DNA from: Undaria pinnatifida
Taxonomy: Eukaryota; Sar; Phaeophyceae; Laminariales; Alariaceae
Direction: 5' to 3'
DNA: 64,000 nt
Assembly: GCA_012845835.1 (NCBI GenBank)
Contig: JABAKD010000010.1
Span: forward strand, 5,519,288 to 5,583,287
Numbering within the stretch: position 1 is the stretch's first letter; each line of letters begins with the position of its first letter. The position numbers and the translations under genes are program-made. Under the pieces are notes generated by a model that ran no database searches, was not told where the DNA came from, and saw only the letters and a list, made by a program, of their open reading frames with translations. This document shows positions 1 through 12,017 of this stretch, piece by piece.

Positions 1-242
1 ATCGCCAACGGTGTGATCAACAGACATGACACCTGACCTCTCCGTGGCGCTACGAGTATGATGCCCCCCAAAAAAAGGTGTCGGTTGACGGTTGACGGCA
101 CGACGGCATTACTAGTAGCACAAAAAAATAAAATACTTGTAGTTTTAGTTTTGACGGCAGCAGTTGCGGTACAACTAAAACTACTTTTGTTTTTTTGTGC
201 AACTACTGCTGCAATTCTGCTGTATATTAGTGAAATATAGAT

Positions 243-565
243 GTATCACGCAGCTTGCAAAGTTGAGTTTCAACCATTTAAATTCGGTTGTACTCACAGC
301 TGACTAAGACGTTTTTCAATTTTTATAAAAAAACGACCTTGAGTTTCAATCATTCAATCGTCGGTTGTACTCACAGCTGAGACGTTTTTCAATTTTTAAA
401 AAAAAACGACCTTGAGTTTCAATCATTCAATCGGTTGTACTCACATCTGAGACGCTTTTCAATTTTTATATAAAAACGACGTCAGCCGTAACTTCGACGA
501 ATGTAGGGTCGACACTCATATTACACTCATCTTACACTCATCTTTGCAAGCTGCGTACTGTATAC
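243..565. mobile_element. MITE-like element R6 with terminal inverted repeats
   Basis: The left end GTATCACGCAGCTTGCAAAG pairs with a right end CTTTGCAAGCTGCGTAC. Inside are three tandem units of about 70 bp (GAGTTTCAATCATTCAATCG ... TCACAGCTGAGACGTTTTTC). The same ends recur at 13.15, 13.48, 43.47 and 55.71 kb. No coding sequence. Confidence 0.65.
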
Positions 566-2121
566 TAGTACTATATATTATGTCGCCCGTCATTATTAGT
601 AGTAATAGTAAGTTGTCATAAATCAAGATTTAATCTAAGATTGCGACATAGTCTAGTACATATTATGTTACCTATTATTATGTTATTGTACGAAATAAAA
701 AAAAGAAGCCTTGACGGATCAACACCATGGTCCAGACCGTTAACCGATGTCTTCGATGATATACATAGCGTTGCCTCGTGGTCCCCCTCTTGCTGGCGAG
801 TTGACGTTGTTGTTGTTGTTGTTGTTGTCGTTCTCACATTATCTCGCATAATCAAGTCCGTGGTCACAGGACAGGCTCCAGTCACCCCGGAGCTGAGGAA
901 TACCCCAGGGAAAAAACACAAACCAACCAAAGGTGGTACACGCGTAAATGACTGCTGACGCAATTCATGCCTCCACTAGAAACATATAAAAGTGGAATCG
1001 GGAGTCAACCTACGATGTGCCAGGTCCATACTGGTGCATACGTCTCACTACTCGCGCCTGGAAAAACCGACTATACCGCTTGCCACCCAAGAAAGACTAC
1101 CACGTACATATTGCACGTACTGTAGTACCTATCACTACGCATACGCACGACAGACGCAAGTCAATTGGAAAAAAAAAGAAAAGAAAAGAAAAGAAGATGA
1201 AGGGAAGGAAAGAAAAGACAAGCAAGCGAAAAAACAACAAAGGAAAGGAAAGAAAAGACAAGACAAGAAAAGCAAGAGAAGACAAGACAAGAAGAGGAAG
1301 CAAGGAAAGGAAAAAAGAAAAAAATGTCATACTATTAATATTAATATTAATAGCAGACCCTAGGAAGTGACTAAAGACGGCATTGGGCTCATAGAGGGTA
1401 TCGAGTGCACCATCAATGGCACTGGAGAGAGAACGCAACATGGCGAAGAAGTCAGGGCGGTCTTACGCTATCTTGTTACGGCCATTGGAATTATCTTCTC
1501 TCGTATATACCATGCATCGGACGCACGTATTCCCTTTCTCTTGAAGTTTCCACCTTTTTATTTCCCTTTCCCTGAGTTACATTGGTTCCGTCCTTGGGTT
1601 AACTACGACAACAACAATGAATGGGCATCGCTGTGCTATTCAATTTTGTGCGCTGTGTCAAGGACCCACCAAAAAGAGGCCCTGCCCTTCTGCTCTCGAA
1701 TATCGAAGGGCGCCGATCTTGGCAGCTCTCGCGCCCACCCTCATGCTTCTTCTCGTAGGGTGCCGAGGACGGTGAAGCCATTATTATTAATGGATGGCCG
1801 CAGGCAGACGTATGCTTGCAACTTGCGAGATCGCGAGTTGGCAAAATCTAATCCAAATCGACCCCAGCAGGAGGGGAAAAAAGCTGAACCCTCTACCAGT
1901 ATACACGATAGAAACGAAGGCGCGCACATACCGCGGGGGGGGGGGGGGGAATAGACAGACGTGGGCTACGGCATAGATAACACTTTTGAAAAACCAAACA
2001 TTTTCTGAGTGACCGGCTCTTCAACCGAGGAAACTGACCAATGAAAACGCATGCAATATCTTTGGAAAGCCACCTCCCTACTACTTGTGTCCTAACAAGG
2101 CCCTTTAGTTGTACACCTACA
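566..2121. other. Gene-free stretch upstream, simple repeats only
   Basis: It holds a GTT microsatellite (806-832), the purine tract, a G14 run at 1,937 and several long open frames (up to 195 codons at 1,367) with no recognisable protein. I see no splice-consistent gene. Confidence 0.5.
1165..1326. repeat. Purine-only tract, AAAAG-rich
   Basis: About 160 bp of nearly pure A/G with AAAGAAAAG and GACAAGACAAG units. It could form triplex DNA, which is inference. Open frames here (Lys/Arg-rich) are artefacts of composition. Confidence 0.85.
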
Positions 2122-2435
2122 CCAGTAGTAGCCGGTCGCCCCGGTGGCGTATCAGGTTATCCTCGAGCCTGGTATAGGCCAGTTTCGTGAGTTCGAGTCC
2201 CCCCGAGTGCACACACGTATACATTCGTAGGGACTATTTTCTGGTGCACAAATTGACTTGCGGAAAACGCGAGAGCGTGTGAGTTAGCAACATTCGATGG
2301 AAAGTCGACGAGCAGTGGGATTGCTGAACCCTATGCGCGATAAAAAATGAAGGCAAGAGCCGGGGGGAAGAAGGGACGACACCTAACCTGTGACCACGGC
2401 TTGTCCAGAAGCTGGAACGTAGAAGTGAGAAAAAA
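2122..2435 (+). mobile_element. tRNA-derived SINE (family S1), full-length copy
   Basis: The head carries pol III boxes: TGGCGTATCAGG (box A, 11 of 12 consensus positions) at about 2,143 and GTTCGAGTCC (box B) at about 2,191. A body of about 230 bp ends CCACGGCTTGTCCAGAAGCTGG. It is very similar, in reverse orientation, to the copy at 39.8 kb. Its parent tRNA is not clear. Confidence 0.75.
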
Positions 2436-3184
2436 AAAAAGTAGCGCATGGGGTTGTTCGTCGGGCGGAGCAATGCTTATTTCTGAAATAATTCGAGTTT
2501 CGGGTGAGTTATGGAGCTCCTCTTGAAGTGGCCAGCATCAGAAAAAGAAGAGGTGGACCTGTATCGTAGCCGTGATCGACACCACATGTGACCGCGGCTT
2601 GCCCAGAAAGAAAGCCACTGAGGCGAAACCTCCGACCACCTGAGCTATAGAAACCCAAAAGTAATCATGATCCAAAAAAAAACCCCATCAAAACAGGAGA
2701 GCCTGGCATAGCAGGACATGGTGATACATGTCTCCGGGAGGACGGATCACCGCCGTGGTGCGCTTTAGAGTCGTCCTACGATACCCCCCCCCCCTATTTT
2801 TTATTTAACGAAATCGCCGGTTTGAAGCCAGCTCCCGGCCGTAACGCCTGAAGCACAGTGCCCCTTGCCACCCCAACGTCATCGTTCGATCGTTCTTTGC
2901 AAACAAGAAAATACATGGAGATACTTTTTCCCTAGCATCTTTGCTCGTGTCAAGTAGCCATGAAACGTTCGTTAAAGAAATCGCCGGTATTGGGGGGGGG
3001 GGGGGGGGGCTATCGTAGAATCAGTCTATACACCGTGACGACTACCCCGAGGATTATCCGCGTCACACTCAAAAGTCCCAGGCAGGACAATAATAAAACC
3101 AACCCAGTTAAGAAAAATGCAAGCTTGTGGGCACCGCGCTCTCAAGAGTCTGTTCTTCAAACAAACGCGGTGATGGTATGCCGT

Positions 3185-3425
3185 TCGAGGGGGCGTTCAA
3201 ACAGAGCTCACCTAACAAGTTGGCCGCCCGGATCTTTGGGGCGGAGAGGGCTGTTCGCGTTTGCGAGCAGAAAGCACTTCTCGGTCGGATATAGGTACGG
3301 GCATAGACCCAACCCACCCCCTAACCCCTAACCCTGACCCTAACCCTGACGCTAACGAGGTACCCAAAATGGGCGAGAAATGGGCGAGAAATGCGGCTGC
3401 GCCGCTTCTGGAAATGTATTCTATT
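3185..3425. mobile_element. Repeat R11 with internal telomere-like tract
   Basis: CGGATCTTTGGGGCGGAGAG, then AAGCACTTCTC, TAGACCCAACC and degenerate CCCTAACCC units (3,318-3,355), followed by GGGCGAGAAATGCGGCTGCG. The same order occurs at 9.3 kb, so the telomere-like part belongs to a dispersed element. Confidence 0.6.
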
Positions 3426-3819
3426 TTTTTTATTTTTTTATTTATTTTTATCCTCCGGCGGATGGGGAAAAACAAAGCTTTAGCTCACCACACTTCCACG
3501 TATTTTCATACGCGTCGTGTGTCGATTTAACTCAGTTGCTTTCGCAGCCCAACGCTAGCTGGCGCACCCTTTGGGTCCCATTGTAGGTATAGCGTAAGCT
3601 GTCCCTATCAGTTGTATTCTATTATTCCGATCTGCGGACCACCACATAGCCCTCGGCCAATGGCCAATGAGAGCGCAACAACTACCCACCAATATCCGGG
3701 CGGACACATCATACATCATAGTTAGGTCTTCTGTTCAAACAGCAACAACAACAAGCGCCTCTATCGCTTCAGACACGTGGTACGGTACGGGTAGCACTCT
3801 CGGCGAACGTAGGATATGA

Positions 3820-4065
3820 ATGACGTGGGGATCCTTAACCCCTGATCGTTGGAATTGTCGTCACCGGGGGATTCTTTGGCCGATTCTTTCGAAATATGGG
3901 TTTTTGCATGCCCAGGCCATGGGACTTGTTTGTCGGGTCGAGAACTTTTCTTTTTTGCTCAAGAACTTCATTTTTCTCAAAAACACCAGATTTTGGGTGG
4001 GTACTATACATACAGCATAAGGCTCCCTGCATGAGGAGCCAAAAAAAAAACAGGGCGCACCTCAA
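3820..4065. repeat. Interspersed repeat R2
   Basis: Signature ATGACGTGGGGATCCTTAAC, then GTCGGAAT-like, CCCAGGCCATGGGACTTG and TTTGTCGGG. Related copies lie at 20.69, 29.79, 34.49, 43.74 and 46.62 kb, with reversed pieces at 22.24 and 32.29 kb. No coding sequence. Confidence 0.5.
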
Positions 4066-4800
4066 CAGCACCATAGCATGTGTCTGCATATCAACCTCAG
4101 CATCGTTTCACTTTTCGACGTAGCCATTTTTCGCAGCAAGAGCCAATAACGCTGCCCCCCCGAGCACTGCCACGAGAACGAACGCATGTAATTCCTTTAT
4201 ATTCGCCTCCCGAGGAAACGCCGACCTAAAACGAGTCCATGCCAAACCGCCCAGAGCGCAACGAGGCAAGAGGCACGAACCACAAACAACCAAGAGAGCC
4301 GCAACAGCACGTGATACACAAATAACGCAACCCTGACAACACGCAGGGCCTGCGCGTGAGCGAGGTTTTGCTGAGACATGTAAAACGTCGTAAATACGAC
4401 CCCCCCATGGAACCAGCGTCAACCTACATATCTTCACATCACCAGAACGTGGATCCTGGGAAACCTGCAGCCCCATATGTACAGGAATAGCGGCCTAGGT
4501 GTCGTCGAACCGTAAAAACACCCAAACCGCGGGTCGAAGAAATCACTTTGGCGCCAAAAACACACACTCACTGTAATTTTGGCGGGGCGAACCTCAACAC
4601 CCACGCAGAGTGCTTCGACAGCTTAATAGATTCGCCCGCGCGAAACCGAACAAAGAAAACTCACCACTCATAACAGCAAAAAAAAAATATGGAAAATACA
4701 TCACCAATTCAGTACTAAGCACTACGACTAGGGCCACCATACACAACGCCCGCGAATTTCCTATCAAAATCCCCTTCTTGGTTTGCCAGTCCCTACAACG

Positions 4801-4935
4801 TCAGTCGAACAGTCCTTCCGCTTCCCAAAGATCTACCAAGAGGTCGATCATTTGAGGGAGCGGCACGGACTGCGGCAAGGTCCCGTTGCCACCCCTCCCC
4901 GAAAACAGGTCGTCGATCACCTCGCCAACGTCCAT
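4801..4935 (-). CDS. Small coding piece, 44 codons, unknown function
   Basis: An ATG in good Kozak context (GCGCACCATGG) opens a GC-rich frame: MDVGEVIDDLFSGRGG, then LPQMIDLLVDLWEAEGLFD and a stop. The acidic, helix-like C-terminus and the codon pattern look like a real final exon or short protein. The same frame is open upstream and includes CCTFCPRC, a possible zinc-binding cluster, so the ATG may be internal to a longer exon. I do not recognise the family. Confidence 0.4.
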   Translation of the reverse strand: MDVGEVIDDLFSGRGGNGTLPQSVPLPQMIDLLVDLWEAEGLFD

Positions 4936-7900
4936 GGTGCGCGCTCGAGCCCTGTGTAGCCATCGACAGCGCGGACAAAACGTGCAGCAAAGGATGTGCC
5001 GTGAGCTCGAATCTCGGTGGTTTCATATTTTCTCTTTTCGAGCGTGTGCGCTGGAGAATGTTATGAACGGTTGATATAGTTTATTCCTAGATGCTTGTCC
5101 AGCGGCAAGGGGAGGGCTGCGGTAGCCATTGCCAACAGGCCGCCGAGATTAGATTAGCTCGAAAGTATATATTTTGTTAGCTATATAGCACTATCCACTA
5201 GACCAGTCAGTCACAGTCACTGTGATTAAGTGGTCTAATAGTGCAAATGTCTAACATGGCACGACAAAACCGAACGCAGCGATCCCTGAGTAGACATCAA
5301 CACACACCAAACACCAAGGAAATATCGCGCAACACATGCAGGAGTATGTCACAAACAACCTGAACATAGCGACTATAGTTTTCTACGGCATGGACAACAC
5401 ATGCAACACACACTTCAGCATGTGTTATTATTTACAAAGAGTAGCACGTACGAGCGTACATTCTTACAAAAAAGAAAAAAAAAAGAACGCAGCTGGGAGA
5501 TCGAGTATTTAGTCGAAACTCATCTATGCAACCTGCCAACATTTTCTACCGTAGGTGACAAACAGAGCTTTCTTGGTGAGAGCACCGGCAGTCACACGAA
5601 AGACGCTCTTACGGCATGCTTCCTCCTGGTTGACGAATTTCCAACAGCGCCATATTCACGATCAGCCTGATCTTAAACTTCCAAAGGATATCTAAATAAC
5701 CTCCTGATGGTAGACTGCACATCAACGGCAACACAACGTCAACCCCTTTAGGGCCCATGTACTATACCAGGTATAATATATCATCATCACACAGCGACAA
5801 AAACAAAGTATAAGCGCGTTTTTATCGTGGTACGAGCATGCAGCACACGGCATTGCAAGCTATACGCGTGTCTCACGGGTCGTCGGGTACTTGCAATGAA
5901 GTTCGACGGAAAAGTAATCTTCGTCAGCTAAGCCAGCAGCCCGGGTTGCTTCGTGTGGAGGATGCTGCAATCGGCAGTTTTTTTTTCCCCGCCAATGTTT
6001 CGCTCTCAAGTCCCAAAAGAGTCAAGTTTGTTTCGCCTACCTTCTCCGGCTAACGGGTCCCCCGCTGCCCCCCGCAAGCCAAGCTTTTCGCTCTGCCTCC
6101 CAGCGGAGCAGACCTGAAGCGAAAAATCGAGGGAGGGGGCATGGAATGCAAGGGGAGATTATAGGCGTTACGCGCAAGGCGGAAAGGAGGCGGTAGATTT
6201 TACGACTCCTGGAGTATAGTCGGCGAGTCGGGAGGGGGGGGGGGAGGGAAGGGGGCACCAAGCCTGAGCGCCGATGGTGGTACCATATTCTCGAAGGGGG
6301 TCTCATCATACAAATCGTGCCGTTTCTGAGTCATATTCCGCACTCCACGTGTCGTGTATCAACCACCAGCACGCATACAAGGACCCCTGTCTTTCCCTTC
6401 TCGACTGACCAGCTTGTTTCACTGCACTCCGTTCTGCGCCATGCCCAAGTGTGCGGCTAAGGGGTGGGTCGATTGGTCTCAGAGAAACGGCCTCGAAATG
6501 GCCAGTCCCGCAGTCTCGCTGGCGACTATTGTCGGTGTCAGCACGAGAACAAGCCAGAAGTGGAATCGCGACGAGTCGGAGAGCCGGCCTACATAACGCC
6601 TCAAAACCTTCCAGGTACAGTGTACAGACACTCGGTAGCAGAACAGCACCGAAATAAATAACACGGGCTTTGCGAGCTGCGGGATACTTGCAACTCGAAA
6701 CGAGGCCCTCCTGGCTTGATGAACAACTTGCAGCGGCAGTACACTTTACAATATACGGGCATCATTTTGTACGGCATACGGTGCCTGCCACCAGACCAGA
6801 TACCAACTACTGCTCTAGTTGAAAAAATCATGTACATACGGAGTATATCTTACCATGGTACAAAAATAAAAATACACTCCAGCTGTGAGATCGAAGGTTT
6901 TGTCCAAACTCATCTTTGCAAGCTGTGTGTGATACTCCGATCGCGCGTATCACGGTTTGTGTGTCCTCATGTAAGGATATAGGTCTGCGACTCCCCTTGG
7001 AACTACAGTGTAGCTATCAGGGTCAACAGGGTGATGTTAGTCAGTCTGTGCGCGGAAACTATAAAACTCGTTTTTGATGGGGACAAAATCTGACAGCTGT
7101 GGAAGGAACTGCATCAGTCTATCAAGTGCATCCTGTAAGTCGTATAACCGGTGAGGGGAGGGCGGAGTTTTTGAGGGCGTGGGGGCATGGATTTGAACAA
7201 GAGGGAGCGGGGGGGGGGGGGGGGGGGGGGGGGGAGGGCGGGACAACTCAAAATGTGCGTGGAAACTATAAATCCTTTAAGGGCATAAATCTGACAGTTT
7301 TGGAAGGAATGCACCAGTTTATCATGTACCGGTATAGACTACACATATATTTTACCAGGTATATCATATATGCCAGGTACAATACAATGCAATACAGGTA
7401 TCAGCGCGTCGTCATTGGTCGCCATTATGCGCCGATACAGACCCAAGAGTAGCAGCACTACTCGGATCCTTCTCGGCCTCGATAAAGGCACCGCGACCTC
7501 AAACAGGGATAAACCGATGTAGTGTACACACATATGATCCCATATGGAATGATTTCACCAACCACAGGCTGTATGAAGGCACCTATCCAGAATATCAACG
7601 CCACTGAAAACGGAGCTATGTTGTGCGTTGACGTAGTATAAATATTTCGCGATTGGCCAACAACATGAGAAGGCATCCCGCGCCGGGCACTCGAAACATG
7701 TCGTGGTGTCGCAGATCGTAGGGGGTAGCTATCGATGTTGTGCAAGCGGTACCAGCGTCCGCGCCTGTACCGAACTCGCACAAGACAAGACAGCACTAAG
7801 ATCAAGCACAGCAAGGTTTGTCTCGCTCACAGCATAATCGCTCGTTGCCGACAAGTAGGCATGGATCTACGGTATAATATATAGACATGGGAAGTTGATA

Positions 7901-8457
7901 CAAGTATCACCGGAGGCACTCAAGTTAACGGCGCCACCGGAGGCACTTATACACAAATGTGCCAACGAAATAATGAAGCGCGCTATCATCGGCGATGGCG
8001 ACGACTGTAAGACACCGTATACGCGTGAGGGCACCCGCTATCGAGGATAAAGTAGGGCGGCCGCCATCGCTGCTCGCCCAATATTCGGATGTGTCTCTCA
8101 TTTCGGCCACCATGTACAAGCAGTGCATGTTCTGCGAGTACGTTTCGCCTAAGGGGCATGTGCGTGATTGACGCCGCAACCAATGCACGTGCAATCTTCG
8201 TCACGAACACCATGCACGTCGCATAGCCAGGCTCATAGCTATATTAGCTTCTTGCGGCCCTACAAACCCTCCACATAAAAAAGTCCCACACAGCTATGTA
8301 CTACTGCCTGTCAAATTGCTCGCCATCTCAAGTATATAGCAAATGCAATGTTTCTTGGGGATACGAAGACATCTATCCACATTTTACATCCTGTAAGAAG
8401 CGATGACTCGCCGAACCACTTTACCAACCGCGGGAGCAGGTGCCGTAGACAACCCTC
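4936..8457. other. Gene-free stretch with R6 fragments
   Basis: R6-like pieces occur at 5,488-5,545 and 6,663-6,935 (GAGATCGAAGGTTTTGTCCA, ACTCATCTTTGCAAGC). TACCAGGTA-type short motifs are scattered at 5,767, 7,355 and 10,073. No gene is recognised. Confidence 0.45.
7045..7330. repeat. Direct repeat of about 85 bp flanking a long G-run
   Basis: GCGCGGAAACTATAAA...AAATCTGACAGCTGTGGAAG (7,050-7,120) recurs as GTGCGTGGAAACTATAAA...AAATCTGACAGTTTTGGAAG (7,255-7,320). Between them is an almost pure run of 25 or more G (7,209-7,234). Confidence 0.7.
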
Positions 8458-8468
8458 CTGCAGCAGAA

Positions 8469-8499
<31 letters not shown>

Positions 8500-8546
8500 C
8501 ACAGCAGCAAGCAGCACAGCAGCAGGAGCAGCACCAGCAGTATAGT
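8458..8546. repeat. CAG/CAA microsatellite
   Basis: CAGCAGAAGCAGCAGCAG and later CAACAACAACACAGCAGC with interruptions. No gene context supports a polyglutamine protein. Confidence 0.9.
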
Positions 8547-8699
8547 GGGACTTTTCCCAGAACGCCGAGAGGGCAGTAGCAGTATTGCGTGCCTTCTGTC
8601 GTCGTTCGTTTATGTCCACACACACTATTGTCTCATGTTGTGCGAGCTGTGTGATGCCGGTGATGCCGGCACCAGCATCGATCTCGACCGGCAAGGACC

Positions 8700-9130
8700 G
8701 AACTGGTGAGTGTAATAGGAGTACCAGTAAATCGTGGAAGTGGTAGTTATCGACAGTAGGAGTGATCGTTCGTGCCGACCAGGTCATGGAGCGACCAGAG
8801 CTATGGTGCTGACATAGCAGCAAATACACGTTTTAGCAGTAAAGTAGTAGTGTTAGTAGTAGCAGCAGTAGCAGTAGTATTAATATATATATATATTTCG
8901 AATAGTAGTGTATAGTAGCAGGAGAGTTTACTGTCGTAAAGAAGTGACCGTTCGTGCTAATCAGGTCGTGGAGCCACGAATGCCCGTGGTGCTGACATAA
9001 CAGCAGTACCAATAAACTGTGTGTCGTATATACATGGAAGCGATCGTTCGTGCTACTAATAAAGCGTAGACGTTATATCTCGTGCTGACCGGATCATGGA
9101 GCTACGACGGCCACCGCCCTGCTACTGTGG
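8700..9130. repeat. Imperfect repeat, about three units
   Basis: GTGATCGTTCGTGCCGACCA, GGTCATGGAGC and TGGTGCTGACATAGCAGCA recur at about 8,762, 8,944 and 9,075. An AGT/TATA-rich simple stretch separates the first two. Confidence 0.65.
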
Positions 9131-9254
9131 GGTCCAGTAATCTACATGGCGCGGCAAAGGCGAAGGCCACGATGGCTATAGCGACGTGGCGACCGAAGCG
9201 GCAGGCAAACCCCCGATGGCGCTACGTAGCCTAACAGGCTGACACGAGCGTTTT

Positions 9255-9545
9255 TAATGAGAAAATATGCGCGATCCGTACGCGCGCGCATTGCTCCCAA
9301 ACCTTCCCCTGACCGTGGGAGTGGGGACGCATTAAGGAGCTGGCCTAACTACCTGGTTGTGCGGATCTTTGGGGTGGTAAGCGTTGACGAGCTAGGAAGC
9401 ACTTCCTGGTGGGATCAAGGAAAGGGCGTAGACCCAACCCAACCCCTAACCCTAACCCTAACCCTTTACCCCAGCCCGGACCCAAAACGGGTCAGAAACG
9501 GGCGAGAAACGCGGCTTCGCCGCTGTTTGATTATTTTTGTTGAGT
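9255..9545. mobile_element. Repeat R11 with internal telomere-like tract, second copy
   Basis: GCGGATCTTTGGGGTGGTAA, AAGCACTTCCT, TAGACCCAACC, four CCCTAA-type units (9,440-9,468), then GGGCGAGAAACGCGGCTTCG. It is parallel to the 3.2-kb copy across about 230 bp. Confidence 0.6.
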
Positions 9546-10207
9546 GGCCAAAATCGGGTCTACGTATAGACTATACATACATGAGGGATCTAACTGCCCC
9601 CTTCCAAGTTCAGCTACATCGTAAGAAGTGTGAGTGTGTGAGTATCAGTTACACCCTGGAGCCTGGTATCAGTTTTCAGTGCGCACGTACTTACTCGTTC
9701 GTAGTTCGAAATACGTACAAGCACTGCGTATGACTCATGCGATAACTGCATACCATAGTATCAATAGTACTATAAATACAAGTAACATGAAAAGTGGGAT
9801 TAGCTGGGGGAAATCGGAAATATAATTTCCGGTGTTTCCGACTGCAGTCAGCAGCGCTGTCAGCAGTCCAAACGTACAACCGTATAATACCTGGTACGCT
9901 GTATCATCAAGCACAATACGATGGTTAGGGGTTACGTTAGGGTAGCCGGACAGAACGCGCCCCCGTCCCGACTAGACTACGTACCGGCAACCGCTGTCGT
10001 CATGCTGTGTCATGTCATACCAAAGCTTACTTCGGCCTTCGACATAGATAAGCCTATACTGTTCTGTATAATACCAGGTACTGCTACGGAGTCTATACTG
10101 TTCTGTATAATACCAGGTACTGCTACGGAGTATCGGACATTTTGTAATAAACCGATATATAGTAAGCGTACTGGTAATCGTGCTGGTTTTTATACTAGAT
10201 TTCTTAC

Positions 10208-10793
10208 TTGAAAAATGGTGTCTCCGGGACTAACAATGGGTATTACCCGATACCGTATCAAACAGTAGGCGAATTTAGGAATTTCTATACGACAGTAAAC
10301 ACTTCCGTGCATGTGTTACTTCTCCAAGGCAAGTCCGTTGCTCGGGGCTCTTTCTTACCTATTTATTAATCGCATGAGAGGGCCGGTAGCGTACAGCAGC
10401 AGCTCGCTGGTGCACTACGGTCGGTTACATGACGGCAATGTCATCGTTGCCCATATGAGGTGGCTGCTCTGATACTCGTCAAACACGGACTAGAAAAATG
10501 GTGTCTCCGGGACCAAAAATAGGTAGTAGACTAGACTATATAACCAGATACCGTGTCAAACGGTCGGCGAATTTAGGAATTTCTGTAAAACCTTGCGTGT
10601 ACAGCATGTTTTACTGGAGACGAGTCTGTTGCGCGGGGCTCTTTCTTACCCGGTACCTACTTCGAAGTATTTATTATTAGTATCAGAGGGCCGGTAGCGT
10701 ACAGCAGCAGCTCACTGGTGCACTACGGTCGGTTACATGACGGCAATATCATCGTTGCCCATACAAGGTGGCTGCTATGATACTCATCAAACA
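10208..10793. repeat. Tandem duplication, two units of about 285 bp
   Basis: Units at 10,208-10,488 and 10,496-10,793 share AAAAATGGTGTCTCCGGGAC, CGAATTTAGGAATTTCT, GCGGGGCTCTTTCTTACC and CACTACGGTCGGTTACATGA. A 41-bp perfect duplication (AGCCTATACTGTTCTGTATA type) lies just before them at 10,050-10,132. Confidence 0.85.
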
Positions 10794-10915
10794 CGCACAA
10801 AGCCTGCCAACACATCATACTATGACCAGGTACAAAGTGCCTGGTACTGGTACCCGTACACGATTACATCGGCAGCTGTCGGTCACCGAGTACAGCTTTA
10901 GTACCACCGCTTTAT

Positions 10916-11800
10916 TCATAGTGATTGCAGGGGGTTCACAGAGAAGGGTGCAGCAGAACGGCAGTACTTAGCACGAGATTCTCCGCAAAGCGCACCGCGA
11001 TTGACGAACGTTTTCGCTGCATTTCCTGTCCCTGGCTCGCATCCATCCTCAGGGTTGGCCAATGACGTTCCGTTGGGCATCTTATAGCTTGTAGCTGGCA
11101 CTGCAGCTGCTGCTGGTGATCTGGTGATGCCGCCGGCCCAAGCCGTAGGTTGTAGTAAACTTGAGGGAAGTCTTCTATCGACGCAGTATGTACAAAATAC
11201 TTGTACTCGTTTCCTCCCGCGCTTCTTACACACGTCAATGTGTCTGTGTCGATGTGTAACTGCTGTGTACACCACGTACAGAGTGACACAGGTCAGGCGT
11301 CGTGGTTGTCTCAGCCGTCAATAGCTCGTGCCTGAGTGGTTTGCTCTCAACGGGGACCTCTTCTGTGGGCTGGCGTCCCTCATGACCATCCCCACCGCAC
11401 AACGTAAAGGCGCCCCCGGAAAAGAAACGCCTCATAATCCTTACGTGCAAAATTAATACTCACACGTTGCTCGAGACCAAAAGACACACACGGCGGCGGC
11501 GGCCGTATCGCACGCCTAGGTGTCGCACGCCTAGAGTACGCCGAGGCTGGCGAGGACGTAGTCACGGAAGCGCCCCTGTGCTGTCTTGGGTACATCGTTG
11601 GCACGAGACTCTGTCTCCGAGACAGGGTTTGTTTCAGCTCGGATCCATCCCTCCAGCAAGATCTTTTTGTACCTGCTTTGTCCCCCTGTTACGCGCAGCC
11701 CGCTCGTGCGAGGCTTACTGAATCCCCTGCTTGCGGTGTTCTTAGATTTCGGAGACGGCAGCGTGATTGCAGCTCTAATATAGTATAGAGGCGCAGGTGT
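10916..11800 (-). other. Exon-like reverse-strand sequence upstream of IFT56, unassigned
   Basis: Several GC-rich open frames lie on the reverse strand. One runs 11,805-11,530 after a CTCTCCAG acceptor-like site and includes QSRYKKILLEGWIRAE and GRFRDYVLASLGVL before a stop. Another, at 11,289-10,936, includes EYKYFVHTASIEDFPQVYY. A GTGAGT donor-like site sits near 11,450. This may be a gene divergent from IFT56, but I could not join the pieces and recognise no family. Confidence 0.25.
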
Positions 11801-11959
11801 CTGGAGAGCGAAGACTGCCCGGAGCAGTACACGTTTGGGGAAAAATAAACGGCAGATCGTCGAAAAGTTAATAAAGGAGCAAAAACGGTTGACAACTATT
11901 AATAGAAGGAACTGTGGGGGAACAACTCTCTCCGACCCGATCCAGCCACACGCAGCAAG

Positions 11960-12017
11960 ATGATGACAAGGGCGCCCCCGACCGCTAAGGCCAAGACCTC
12001 CGCAAAGATGCTGTTAG
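11960..12017 (+). CDS. IFT56: IFT56 exon 1 (residues 1-19 plus one base)
   Basis: Two tandem ATG codons open a short basic stretch ([19 protein letters not shown]) that ends with one spare base before a GTGAGA donor. That base plus the first two of exon 2 makes Gly20, so the phase fits. A basic, Met-Met start is also typical of animal family members. An alternative is an in-frame ATG at 18,210 that reads directly into exon 2 without this exon. I prefer this exon because exon 2 has a CAG acceptor at 18,247-18,249. Confidence 0.72.

Noticed and set aside
1367-1954. A 195-codon open frame as a gene
   Set aside because: No recognisable motif, no supporting splice sites and mixed composition ending in a G-run. 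Long random open frames are common in this window.
2122-2435. A tRNA gene on the + strand at 2.1 kb
   Set aside because: Box A and box B are present, but no cloverleaf with a paired acceptor stem could be drawn and the body is shared with other copies; called a SINE instead.
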